A stretch of 64,000 nucleotides of DNA from Hymenobacter aerilatus (lineage in GTDB: Bacteria > Bacteroidota > Bacteroidia > Cytophagales > Hymenobacteraceae), in assembly GCF_022921095.1 (NCBI RefSeq), contig NZ_CP095053.1, positions 1,654,501 through 1,718,500 on the forward strand, in the 5' to 3' direction. The notes beneath the pieces were generated by a model. The model did no database searches and was not told the origin of the DNA. It saw only the letters and a program-made list of their open reading frames with translations. The position numbers and the translations under genes were made by a program. Shown here piece by piece: positions 19,708 to 27,291 of this stretch; positions within the stretch are counted from its first letter, which is position 1; each line of letters begins with the position of its first letter.

Positions 19708-20448
19708 ATGGTTTCAAAAGCAGTAGCAAAATATGTGCACGCCCTGCACCAAAAAAAATACCGGTTACGGCACGGCGCTTTTCTGGTGGAAGGAGGCAAA
19801 AGCGTTCTGGAGCTGCTAAGTTCTACACTTCTGACCGAACGGTTGTTCGTGACGGCGGAGTTTGCGGCAAAAATTTCGCCACTCCCCGCCCAGGTACCTG
19901 TAGAGGTGGTTTCGGCGGAGGAACTGACCCGCCTGGGTACATTGGCTACCAACCAAACGGCGCTGGCCGTGGCCCGCCTACCCGAGGAGCTACCCCTGCC
20001 TACGGCGCCCGGCCTATTATTAGCACTGGACGAGGTGCGCGACCCCGGCAACCTAGGCACGCTCATTCGCCTGGCCGACTGGTACGGCCTGCCCGGCGTG
20101 GTATGCTCCGACACCTGCGCCGACCCGTGGAGCCCCAAAACGGTGGCCGCCACCATGGGCTCGTTCACCCGCGTGCCTGTTTGGCAGCGTAATTTGCCGC
20201 CGTGGCTGGCCTCCCTGCCCCCCACAATGCCCATCTACGGTGCCGACTTGCATGGCGACAACGTACACCGCCTCCAACTGCAACCCCAGGGCGTGCTGGT
20301 GATGGGGAGCGAAAGCCACGGCCTCACACCGGCCGTAGAGCAGTGCCTCACCCAGCGCCTGCACATCCCCGGCCGCGGCCAAGCCGAGAGCCTGAACGTA
20401 GCTATTTCGGCGGCTATTCTGCTGGATAATTTTTTCCGGGCGGGGTAG
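19708..20448 (+). CDS. TrmH/SpoU family RNA 2'-O-methyltransferase
   Basis: The 246-aa protein has an N-terminal SpoU substrate-binding region (LVEGGKSVLELL) and the C-terminal knotted SPOUT domain with the three family motifs: LDEVRDPGNLGTLIR, VMGSESHGL and IPGRGQAESLNVAIS. It would methylate the 2'-O of a ribose in rRNA or tRNA using S-adenosylmethionine; the exact target nucleotide cannot be read from sequence. The ATG at 19708 opens MVSKAVAKYVHALHQKK. It is divergent from the BamA-like gene with almost no spacer, so the two promoters must overlap coding DNA. Confidence 0.93.
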   Translation: MVSKAVAKYVHALHQKKYRLRHGAFLVEGGKSVLELLSSTLLTERLFVTAEFAAKISPLPAQVPVEVVSAEELTRLGTLATNQTALAVARLPEELPLPTAPGLLLALDEVRDPGNLGTLIRLADWYGLPGVVCSDTCADPWSPKTVAATMGSFTRVPVWQRNLPPWLASLPPTMPIYGADLHGDNVHRLQLQPQGVLVMGSESHGLTPAVEQCLTQRLHIPGRGQAESLNVAISAAILLDNFFRAG

Positions 20449-20479
20449 GGAGTTGATAGAACACCTGTTAGAAAAAAAC

Positions 20480-20517
20480 AAAAGCCAGTCATGCTGCGCG
20501 CAGCATGACTGGCTTTT
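20480..20517. terminator. Bidirectional terminator
   Basis: A perfect palindrome centred at 20498/20499 with A-rich left and T-rich right flanks (AAAAGCCAGTC ... GACTGGCTTTTT). It separates the methyltransferase gene from the converging outer membrane protein gene and can serve both. Confidence 0.88.
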
Positions 20518-20532
20518 TATGTACTCTATTCG

Positions 20533-21741
20533 TTAATCAAGCCCGAAAAACGTGATGCCGAAGCTCAGGCTCTGGGCCTGGGGCCCACGGTTGTCTTTGA
20601 ACAACTGGTTGAGGTGGTACTTGGCAAACAAGTCTACCTTACGGAAGCCGATACCACCCTGCAGGCCATACTGGAAATCCTCTAAATTATAGCTGCCGCG
20701 GTCTTTGTCTTTGCGGGTGTCGCCGTCCTGGTCGTACTTCAGCTTGGTGTGCGTGCCCAGGCGGTAGCCCACAAAGCCCCCGGCCGCCAGCCGGAACGTT
20801 TTGCGGTATTCCTTGTCGCGCAGGTTCAGCTGGAGCATCACGGGCAGGTTGAGGCTAGACATCATCAGCTTGCTCTTTTCCACGGGAAAGCCGGTGCGCT
20901 CTACCGTGGTGTAGTTGGGCTGGCCGCTGCCGAGACCGGGGTTCGACACAAACTGGGTGTTGTTGTCGAGCATGTAGTTGTTGAAGGAAAACTCGGGGCC
21001 CAGCAGCAGGTACATGGGCGAGCCTTTGCTGCCCAGACGCTGGGCGTAGCGCCAGTATAAGCTCACGTAGCGCGAGCCAAAGGGGCGCAGATCAATAGGC
21101 TGCCCGCTGGTAGGCGCGCTTTTGTTCACAAGCGCATTCAGGCCCAGATCCATCCCAAAGGCGCTTTTGCTGCTGCGGTTGGCTTCGCGCTGGCGCTTGG
21201 CTATGCGCAGCGAGTCGCGGTTCGCATCTTTGCTGGTATTGTCGATGCGGACGGAAACGTGGCCGTTGCCCTGCTCGTCTTTCCTCTCCACTACCACCAC
21301 GCTACCGGCACGGCCCAGGGTCACGTCTACGCGCTCGGCAGTGGGTTTCTGGGGCTTGCCCTGCGCATCCTCGTTGCGCACCGTAATGCGGATTTGCTCG
21401 GGCACGCCGGCGCCGGGGTGGTCTTTGGCGGGGTAGAACTCCGTCGTCACCTCACCCGACTGCGAGTTTTTCCCGGCGGCCTCAGCCTGCGTGATGTAGC
21501 CGTTCAGCACGGTCATCAGCGAGTCGAGCTTATAGTTCTGCAACTGCCGCAGCTGTGCTTTGTTCTTCACGTACAGTGTCATCACAGCCTGGTTGGGTAG
21601 GCGCACGATGATGGTATCGTCGTTGTGAACAGGGGTAGGACGAAGCGAGCGAACGGAGAGGAGGTCGGTAGCACGGGCCGAGCAAGGCGCGGCCAGGGCC
21701 AGCAGCGCAGCGGCGGCTAGCAGGGAAGATACGCGTTTCAT
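20533..21741 (-). CDS. Outer membrane beta-barrel protein of a sigma/anti-sigma module
   Basis: The 402-aa product starts with a signal peptide (ending CSARATD) and a periplasmic region of about 170 residues rich in charged residues. The C-terminal 200 residues alternate polar and hydrophobic residues in PorT/OmpW-style strands (YVSLYWRYAQRL, YLLLGPEFSFNNY, FRLAAGGFVGYRLG, LSFGITFFGLD) as in Bacteroidota porin-like barrels. It follows the putative anti-sigma gene by 12 bp and the ECF sigma gene before that, so the three look like one operon. Function beyond envelope location is unknown. Confidence 0.75.
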   Translation of the reverse strand: MKRVSSLLAAAALLALAAPCSARATDLLSVRSLRPTPVHNDDTIIVRLPNQAVMTLYVKNKAQLRQLQNYKLDSLMTVLNGYITQAEAAGKNSQSGEVTTEFYPAKDHPGAGVPEQIRITVRNEDAQGKPQKPTAERVDVTLGRAGSVVVVERKDEQGNGHVSVRIDNTSKDANRDSLRIAKRQREANRSSKSAFGMDLGLNALVNKSAPTSGQPIDLRPFGSRYVSLYWRYAQRLGSKGSPMYLLLGPEFSFNNYMLDNNTQFVSNPGLGSGQPNYTTVERTGFPVEKSKLMMSSLNLPVMLQLNLRDKEYRKTFRLAAGGFVGYRLGTHTKLKYDQDGDTRKDKDRGSYNLEDFQYGLQGGIGFRKVDLFAKYHLNQLFKDNRGPQAQSLSFGITFFGLD

Positions 21742-21753
21742 GGCGTGGAAGTG

Positions 21754-22536
21754 TTAGAGTTGAATCGTTTTGTTGAGCTGATGGCCGGCCACACGAGCCT
21801 GCACCGTCAGGGTTTCGGGTAGGCCTACCTGTTGGAGGTCTACCGGGTCGCCAACTACGGCATTGCGCGCCTGGCGCAGCACCGCACCCAGGCGGCTACG
21901 CTGCTGGGGCGTCGCCGCGGGGGCCGACGATGCGACCAGCACTGGTGCTGCCGCTTCGCGCACCACCTCCACCTCAATGGGGCGGGTAGGCACTTGCGTG
22001 GTAGTCAGCGTGGCTGGCACGGCTACGGTTGCTACTTCCGAAGCAGCTACCGCGCCCAGGCGCTCCGGACGCGCCTTGGGGGTAGCAAGCGTAGCCACGG
22101 CAGCCGGCGCCGGGCGAGCAGAAGTAGTAGTGGCCGCAACCATGTGGGTAGCTGCTGGCTGAGAACTGGCGGGCAGCGCCGTTTGCGCTGTCGAAGCATC
22201 GGGGGCGGTAGCAACCGGGGCTTCTGAAGGGATAGATGCGAGGTCTTGGGGAGCGGTTGCCTGGGTAGGCAATTCTTTTTTCGGGGCGGAAGCTGCGGGG
22301 CTGGTGGTGGCCAGCTGGCCTGCCGTATCTACGGTGCCAGGGGCTTGCAGCAGCCAGCCCAGGCCAACTGCCAGCAGTAGCGCTACTACCGCGGCGGCGG
22401 AGTATAACCACATAGCGGGGCGCTTTTTAGCGGGTTGTATCTCTTCCTCTAGTTGAGCCCATAGGTGGTCGGGCGGGGTAGGGGCGTGACCCTGGAGCCG
22501 GTCCCGAAACAGCTGATCAATATCTTCCGGTTGCAT
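21754..22536 (-). CDS. Putative anti-sigma factor, single-pass membrane protein
   Basis: The 260-aa protein has a cytoplasmic N-terminus (DIDQLFRDRLQGH, PPDHLWAQLEEEI) of the kind found on Bacteroidota anti-sigma factors, one transmembrane helix near residues 43-65 (WLYSAAAVVALLLAVGLGWL), and a long Ala/Thr/Pro-rich periplasmic tail with no recognisable fold. Its start overlaps the end of the sigma factor gene by 20 bp, which implies translational coupling. Assignment as an anti-sigma factor comes from this arrangement and the N-terminal pattern rather than from a conserved catalytic motif. Confidence 0.7.
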   Translation of the reverse strand: MQPEDIDQLFRDRLQGHAPTPPDHLWAQLEEEIQPAKKRPAMWLYSAAAVVALLLAVGLGWLLQAPGTVDTAGQLATTSPAASAPKKELPTQATAPQDLASIPSEAPVATAPDASTAQTALPASSQPAATHMVAATTTSARPAPAAVATLATPKARPERLGAVAASEVATVAVPATLTTTQVPTRPIEVEVVREAAAPVLVASSAPAATPQQRSRLGAVLRQARNAVVGDPVDLQQVGLPETLTVQARVAGHQLNKTIQL

Positions 22537-23095
22537 AGTATTCTTTTGGTGGGGTGGTAGAAATGGCCGTGGCGTTGGCCACGGTCAGGCGGCGCTGCAA
22601 CATGGCCCGCGCCTTGCTAAGCTGCGACTTGCTGGTGCCTTCCGAAATGCCCAGCAGCTCGGCAATTTCGGGGTGGGAGTAGCCCTCCAGCGCGTACAGG
22701 TTGAACACCGTACGGTAGCCAGCAGGCAGCTCGGCCAGCAGGGCCAGCATGTCGTCGGCCTGTAGCTGGGTGTCGGCGGTGGCAGGCGTCACGGCGGCTG
22801 TGCTGGGCACGTCGTCTATGGCCAAGTGCAGGGGCTCCTTGCGGCGCAGCTGCCCCAGGGCCTCATTCACCATAATCCGCCGGATCCAGCCCTCAAACGA
22901 GCCCTCGTTTCGGTACTGGTCCAAGGCTCTAAACACCTTCACAAAGCCGCCAATCATCACCTCCTCAGCATCCTCGCGATGGCGTAGGTAGCGCAGGCAC
23001 ACGGAGAGCATCAGCCCCGCAAACCGCTCGTAGAGCAGCTTTTGGGCGCGGCTGTTGCCCTGGCGGCAAGCGGCAATGAGGTCGGCGTCGGTCAC
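22517..23095 (-). CDS. RNA polymerase sigma factor, ECF subfamily
   Basis: The 192-aa protein has sigma-70 region 2 (ALLYERF-like helix, then LRHREDAEEVMIGGFVKVF and the -10 recognition part FEGWIRRIMVNEAL) and region 4 with the helix-turn-helix GYSHPEIAELLGISEGTSKS that reads the -35 element. Region 3 is absent, as expected for ECF factors. It would direct transcription of its own operon (anti-sigma, outer membrane protein) in response to an envelope signal. Start ATG at 23095 gives MTDADLIAACRQGN, a normal N-terminus for this group. Confidence 0.93.
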   Translation of the reverse strand: MTDADLIAACRQGNSRAQKLLYERFAGLMLSVCLRYLRHREDAEEVMIGGFVKVFRALDQYRNEGSFEGWIRRIMVNEALGQLRRKEPLHLAIDDVPSTAAVTPATADTQLQADDMLALLAELPAGYRTVFNLYALEGYSHPEIAELLGISEGTSKSQLSKARAMLQRRLTVANATAISTTPPKEYYATGRY

Positions 23096-23285
23096 GGGTG
23101 TTGGGGTAGAGGTCTAAAGCAATAGCAAGCGTGTTTGGGAAGGTAGATGGTAGGAAGTGAGGAACGGTTGCCTGAATTGATAAAAATAATTGTACGCAAT
23201 GTGGCGCAGGGCAGAGGGCAGGAGGGCAAGCACAACAATTCAACCGGAAGCCTTGTTGTATGTATCTACATCAATTTTCACTGAT

Positions 23286-24080
23286 ATGAGTACAATGCAA
23301 GGGAAAGTAATGCTGATTACAGGTGCAGCCATGGGCCTGGGCTTGGCCGCCGCCAAGGAGCTAGCGAGCCAAAGTGCTAACTTGGTGCTAGTTGACTACA
23401 ACGAGCAAAGCCTGCAAGAGGCGCAACATGCAATTACTGGGCAGTTTCCAGCGGTAGAGGTGCTGACCGTCGTGGCCGACGTGTCGGACGAGGCGGCCGT
23501 CAAAAACTACGTAGCCGAAGCCGTTGCTAAGTTTGGCCGTATCGATGGTTTCTACAACAATGCCGGCATTGAAGGCAAACAGGCCAGCATCGCCGAGTAC
23601 GATATAGTCGTGTTCAAAAAAGTAATCGACATCAACCTGATGGGCGTGTACTACGGATTGCGCTACGTACTGCCCGTAATGCAGCAGCAGGGTAGTGGCC
23701 GCATTGTGAACGTGGCTTCCGTAGGCGGTATCCGGGGTGTGCTAAACCAGATGCCCTACGTAGCCAGCAAGCACGCCGTGTCGGGCATGACCAAAAACGC
23801 GGCCCTAGAATACGGCCGCTACGGCATCACCACCAATGCCATTGCGCCCGGTGCTATTCTGACACCTATGGTAGCCGAGGCGTTCAAACAAGTGAATCCT
23901 GCCGACCCCAAGCAAGCTGAACAACAATACGCTAGCCATAATCCTACCCGGCGTCTGGGCCTGCCAGAAGAGGTAGCGAAATTGGTAGCTTTTCTGCTAA
24001 GTGACGATGCCTCCTACGTAAGTGGGCAAACTATTGCCGTTGATGGCGGGGAGTCGAATATGTACGGCAACGCCGAGTAA
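23286..24080 (+). CDS. SDR family NAD(P)-dependent oxidoreductase
   Basis: A classical short-chain dehydrogenase (264 aa): cofactor motif TGAAMGLGLA near the N-terminus, NNAG at about residue 90, catalytic Ser in the NVASVGG strand, Tyr and Lys in YVASKHA, then PGAILTPM and the C-terminal SGQTIAVDGG. Asp in LVDYNEQ after beta-2 suggests preference for NAD. The ATG at 23286 is chosen because the upstream in-frame stretch has no protein-like character. It stands alone, divergent from the sigma operon. Substrate unknown. Confidence 0.92.
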   Translation: MSTMQGKVMLITGAAMGLGLAAAKELASQSANLVLVDYNEQSLQEAQHAITGQFPAVEVLTVVADVSDEAAVKNYVAEAVAKFGRIDGFYNNAGIEGKQASIAEYDIVVFKKVIDINLMGVYYGLRYVLPVMQQQGSGRIVNVASVGGIRGVLNQMPYVASKHAVSGMTKNAALEYGRYGITTNAIAPGAILTPMVAEAFKQVNPADPKQAEQQYASHNPTRRLGLPEEVAKLVAFLLSDDASYVSGQTIAVDGGESNMYGNAE

Positions 24081-24090
24081 GACTTGATAG

Positions 24091-24155
24091 AAAAACAGCC
24101 CGACCGCAAAAGTCTCCACATATAATCGTGGGGACTTTTGCGGTCGGGCTGTTTT
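24091..24155. terminator. Long bidirectional terminator hairpin
   Basis: Arms of about 23 nt (24092-24114 and 24133-24155) carry the complementary words ACAGCCCGACCGCAAAAGTC and its reverse complement, flanked by A-run and T-run. It lies between the converging SDR and CoA-binding protein genes. Confidence 0.88.
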
Positions 24156-24174
24156 ATACAGCGAAGCAGTTGTT

Positions 24175-24534
24175 TTAGTAGTTGCCTACCGATAGCATCA
24201 CTAGCGTACAAGCCTCTTCGGTACGGATGCCCTTGGCCTGGGCCATGCGCTCCAGCTCCTCGTTCTCGGTGCCGGGATTGAAGATGATGCGTTTGGGCTT
24301 GAGGTCCAGGATGTACTCATACCAGCTGGGCTGGTTCTGAGGGCCAACGTACAACGTCACGGTATCCACATCTTCCTCGGTGGGGCGGTCGGTGTGGATG
24401 TCGAGGCCAGCCACTTGGCCCTTGCGGATGCCGACGGGCACCACCTCATGGCCGTAGTTTTTGAGCATGTTCACAGCCCGGAATGAGTAGCGGGCGGGGT
24501 TATCACTGGCCCCAATAACAACAGTCTTTTTCAT
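24175..24534 (-). CDS. CoA-binding domain protein
   Basis: A stand-alone CoA-binding (succinyl-CoA synthetase-like) Rossmann domain, 119 aa. It opens KKTVVIGASDNPARYSFRA, the usual dinucleotide-type loop, with HEVVPVGIRKG and IIFNPGTENEEL following as in the YccU/CoA_binding_2 group. The role is unknown; the fold binds CoA or a nucleotide. The next gene on this strand starts 1.7 kb upstream and the intervening gap holds a diverged inverted sequence, so it is probably transcribed alone. Confidence 0.88.
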   Translation of the reverse strand: MKKTVVIGASDNPARYSFRAVNMLKNYGHEVVPVGIRKGQVAGLDIHTDRPTEEDVDTVTLYVGPQNQPSWYEYILDLKPKRIIFNPGTENEELERMAQAKGIRTEEACTLVMLSVGNY

Positions 24535-24539
24535 AAGCT

Positions 24540-24640
24540 ATTGGCTATCAACTGTTGGCTGATAGCTTTAATGTGTAAATGGACAGAAACTTCTGTGTAC
24601 GAAAGAAAAGAGGCTAATAGCCATCAGCTAACAGCTGCCT
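24540..24640. repeat. Inverted GCTATTGGCTAT / ATAGCC sequence
   Basis: The gap holds related words in both orientations: GCTATTGGCTATCAACTG and TTGGCTGATAGC on the left, GCTAATAGCCATCAGCTAACAGC on the right. They look like remains of an imperfect palindrome; function unknown. Confidence 0.4.
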
Positions 24641-26207
24641 TAACCGCTTCCGCGCACCGCTCGCCATCCATAGCCGCCGACACGATACCGCCGGCGTAGC
24701 CCGCCCCCTCACCGCACGGAAATAAGCCGCGCACCACCGGGTGCTGCAAAGTGTCCCGGTCACGGGGGATGCGCACCGGCGACGACGTGCGACTCTCTAC
24801 CCCCACAATCTGTGCGGCGTTGGTGGCATAGCCCGGAATCTTGCGCCCGAAGTTTTCGAAGCCTTGCCGCAGCCGGTTTGCCAGGTTTTTGCCCAGCACC
24901 TTGTCCATCGGCACCGACACCAGGCCGGGCTGGTAGGACGTTTCCAGCAAGTCAGCCGAAACCTTGCCTTTCAGGAAGTCGCCTAGCCGCTGAGCCGGGG
25001 CTACCTGCGTGTTGCCAGCTAGCTGGCAAGCGCGCTGTTCAATCTGCTGTTGTAGGTGCAGACCGGCCAAGGCGCCGTGCTGGCGCACGTCCATATCTTC
25101 CAACTCCACGGCCGTTACAATGCCAGAATTGGCAAACTCCGAGTCGCGGCGGCTGGGCGACATGCCATTGACCACCACCTCGCCGGGCGCGGTGGCTGCC
25201 GGCACAATAAAGCCGCCAGGGCACATGCAAAACGAAAACACGCCCCGCTGCCCGCCCTGGCCCTGGGTTTGGTGCACCAGCGCATAGGAAGCGGCCGGCA
25301 GCAGGCCGCGGTCGGGGAGGCGGTACTGGGCCCGGTCGATGAGCTGCTGCTGGTGCTCCACGCGCACACCCAGCGCAAAGGGCTTAGCCTCGATGAGCAC
25401 GCCGCGGCGGTGCAGCAGCTCGTAGATGTCGCGGGCGGAGTGGCCGGTGGCTAAGATGACGGCATCGGCCAGCAGTTCCTCGCCCTGGGCCGTGACCACG
25501 CCACGGAGGTGGTTCTCAGTTAGCACCAAATCGTCTACCCGTGTGTCAAACCGTACCTCACCACCGGCTGCGCGCACCGAGTCTCGCAGGGCGGCCACCA
25601 CGGCCGGCAGCTTGTTGGTGCCGATGTGTGGGTGAGCATCTATCAGAATATCGGGGGTAGCGCCGTGCTGCACCAGTAGGCGCAGGATGCGTTGTACGTC
25701 GCCGCGCTTGGTAGAGCGGGTGTAGAGCTTACCATCGGAGTAGGTGCCCGCGCCGCCCTCGCCGAAGCAATAGTTGCTGTCGGGGTTGACGAGCTGCTGT
25801 TTGTTGAGGGCCGCTAAGTCGCGGCGGCGGGTGCGCACGTCCTTGCCCCGCTCCACCACAATAGGCTTGATACCGAGTTCAATGGCCCGCAACGCCGCAA
25901 ACAGCCCGGCCGGACCCGCTCCCACAATCAAGACCGTACGGCGGGCACGGCTCACGTTGGGAAACTGAAACCACGGGCCAAACAGCTCGGCCGGGGGCGC
26001 CGTGCGGTAGATGTCGGCGCGCAGGCGCACCAATGGCTGCCGGCCGCGGGCATCAATGCTGCGTTTGCGCAGGTGCACAAAATCGGCCTGGCCGGGGCGT
26101 AGGCCGGCGGCTGCCAAGAGGGCTTCGTAGCGCGTAAATTCGTCGTAGGCATGCTCAGGCGAGAGCAGCAACTCGACTTCCTGGGGGGAAGCAGTGGTAA
26201 ACAACAT
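24624..26207 (-). CDS. FAD-dependent oxidoreductase-like protein
   Basis: A 527-aa flavoprotein of the large uncharacterised group annotated as NAD(P)/FAD-dependent oxidoreductase. After an N-terminal region of about 100 residues the FAD-binding motif VGAGPAGLFAAL and ERGKDVRTRR appear, then CFGEGGAGTYSDGKL, a second nucleotide-type ATGHSARDIYELL, and the C-terminal GEGAGYAGGIVSAAMDG that closes the FAD site. Start ATG 26207 is preferred over 26255. The substrate is unknown. The upstream gap holds a long palindromic repeat, so it is unlikely to share a transcript with the thioesterase gene. Confidence 0.88.
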   Translation of the reverse strand: MLFTTASPQEVELLLSPEHAYDEFTRYEALLAAAGLRPGQADFVHLRKRSIDARGRQPLVRLRADIYRTAPPAELFGPWFQFPNVSRARRTVLIVGAGPAGLFAALRAIELGIKPIVVERGKDVRTRRRDLAALNKQQLVNPDSNYCFGEGGAGTYSDGKLYTRSTKRGDVQRILRLLVQHGATPDILIDAHPHIGTNKLPAVVAALRDSVRAAGGEVRFDTRVDDLVLTENHLRGVVTAQGEELLADAVILATGHSARDIYELLHRRGVLIEAKPFALGVRVEHQQQLIDRAQYRLPDRGLLPAASYALVHQTQGQGGQRGVFSFCMCPGGFIVPAATAPGEVVVNGMSPSRRDSEFANSGIVTAVELEDMDVRQHGALAGLHLQQQIEQRACQLAGNTQVAPAQRLGDFLKGKVSADLLETSYQPGLVSVPMDKVLGKNLANRLRQGFENFGRKIPGYATNAAQIVGVESRTSSPVRIPRDRDTLQHPVVRGLFPCGEGAGYAGGIVSAAMDGERCAEAVKAAVS

Positions 26208-26301
26208 GGGTGAAAGGTAGTTACCCTTTAAACCGGAGTAGGAAAAGGACCACAAAGATACAGAGGAGCAGCTTTTTCTGGCAGAAAATAACCATTAGAA
26301 T

Positions 26302-26400
26302 GTCATTCCGAGCTTGTTGAGGAATCTCGTGTGCCACGGTAATTTCAATCGTCAGGAATTAGCGGGAGCACGCGAGATTCCTCGACAAGCTCGGAATGAC
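26302..26400. repeat. Dispersed palindromic element, GTCATTCCGAGC type
   Basis: Arms 26302-26329 and 26373-26400 are 28 nt with a single mismatch and enclose 43 nt. The outer end GTCATTCCGAGC resembles but differs from the GTCATCCTGAGC copies elsewhere, so this is a sister subfamily. Confidence 0.82.
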
Positions 26401-26421
26401 GTTCTATCAGTAAAAGTCCTG

Positions 26422-26829
26422 TTATCCTACTGCCTCCACCGGCTGATCCAGGATGCGGATGGGGCGCTTATTTTCGTCGATGGCTACGAACGTGAAGACG
26501 CCTGAAACGGCTTTTTCGCGCTCCTCGGAGTACATCTGCTCCACAAACAGGTCCACGCGCACTTTCAGGCTGGTGTTGCCTACGTGCTCTACGCGGCCAA
26601 TCAGCTCCACCAGCGTGCCGCCGGGAATGGGGTGAGTGAAATCGACCCGCTCAGAAGATACCGTCACCATTTTCAGGCGCGAAAAGCGGGTAGCCGTGAT
26701 AAAGGCTACCTCGTCCATCATGTGCAGGGTAGTACCGCCAAAGAGCGTGTCGTAGTGGTTGGTGGTGTTGGGGAATACGGCTTTGAAAATGCGCGTCTCG
26801 GCACGGGTAATTTTCTCTTCGAGGGTCAT
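26422..26829 (-). CDS. Acyl-CoA thioesterase, hotdog fold
   Basis: Single-hotdog thioesterase (135 aa) of the YciA/ACOT group, which hydrolyses acyl-CoA to free acid and CoA. Signature NTTNHYDTLFGGTTLHMMDEVA carries the catalytic Asp/Glu region at the start of the hot-dog helix; VDFTHPIPGGTLVEL and VFTFVAID are the expected strands. The ATG at 26829 is preceded directly by GTG. Unusually, a well-formed cobalamin riboswitch lies about 185 bp upstream on the same strand with no other convincing gene between, so this gene may be under cobalamin control. Confidence 0.9.
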   Translation of the reverse strand: MTLEEKITRAETRIFKAVFPNTTNHYDTLFGGTTLHMMDEVAFITATRFSRLKMVTVSSERVDFTHPIPGGTLVELIGRVEHVGNTSLKVRVDLFVEQMYSEEREKAVSGVFTFVAIDENKRPIRILDQPVEAVG

Positions 26830-27013
26830 CACAAGTCAGTGAAAGGGTGAAACGCTCTTCGACGGCTTTTCGAAGGAAGCCAACCCACAACCGAGCCGAT
26901 GCAGGGTAGGAAAAAGCGTACGACTCCTGGCCGGTGGCGCGGGGCGCTCCGGACGGCTCGTGTGCTTCCTCCATACCCGACAATGGCCCCAGGCGCGGGG
27001 GCTACCTACTTGT

Positions 27014-27203
27014 CAGTCGGCGGTAGGCAGGTTTCCTGACTTCGTGCCGTGTCGCCCGACCCTTCTCACCCGGCCGTGTAGGCAGGCAATGGGTAGCAAG
27101 CGGGGACACCGTGGTGGCACTCACAGTAGCGCGTCTGTTCGGGAGTTGCACCCGATTCCCTTTTTCGGGCCGCACCCGCGGGGCGGCCACCTTCCGTCGT
27201 CTG
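27014..27203 (-). promoter_or_regulatory. Cobalamin (B12) riboswitch
   Basis: Read on the minus strand this stretch has the conserved parts of a cobalamin riboswitch in order: GGAAGGTGGCC after P1, AAAGGGAATCGGGTGCAA, CTCCCGAACAGACGCGCTAC and TGTGA, and finally the B12 box GAAGTCAGGAAACCTGCC (27043-27026). Outer arms near 27194-27203 and 27014-27023 can pair as P1 with two mismatches. Such elements normally switch off B12 uptake or synthesis genes. Here the next gene downstream is an acyl-CoA thioesterase and no TonB receptor or cob gene is in view. Confidence 0.9.
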
Positions 27204-27232
27204 TTGGAAAACAGGCAAAGAACAACTGCCGG

Positions 27233-27240
27233 CAAAGGTA
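27233..27240 (-). promoter_or_regulatory. Candidate -7 element driving the riboswitch transcript
   Basis: TACCTTTG on the minus strand, about 30 bp before the P1 arm of the riboswitch, with a degenerate TTTC about 21 bp further upstream. It matches TAnnTTTG and would start the RNA just before the aptamer. Confidence 0.5.
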
Positions 27241-27291
27241 GATGCTGGCGCGGGAATACCGAAAGCCGCTTTACGCCGCGTACCTTGCGGC

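Noticed and set aside
26651..26983. Open frame between riboswitch and thioesterase on the minus strand
   Set aside because: It overlaps the thioesterase in another frame and has no family features, so it is likely a shadow and not the riboswitch target.
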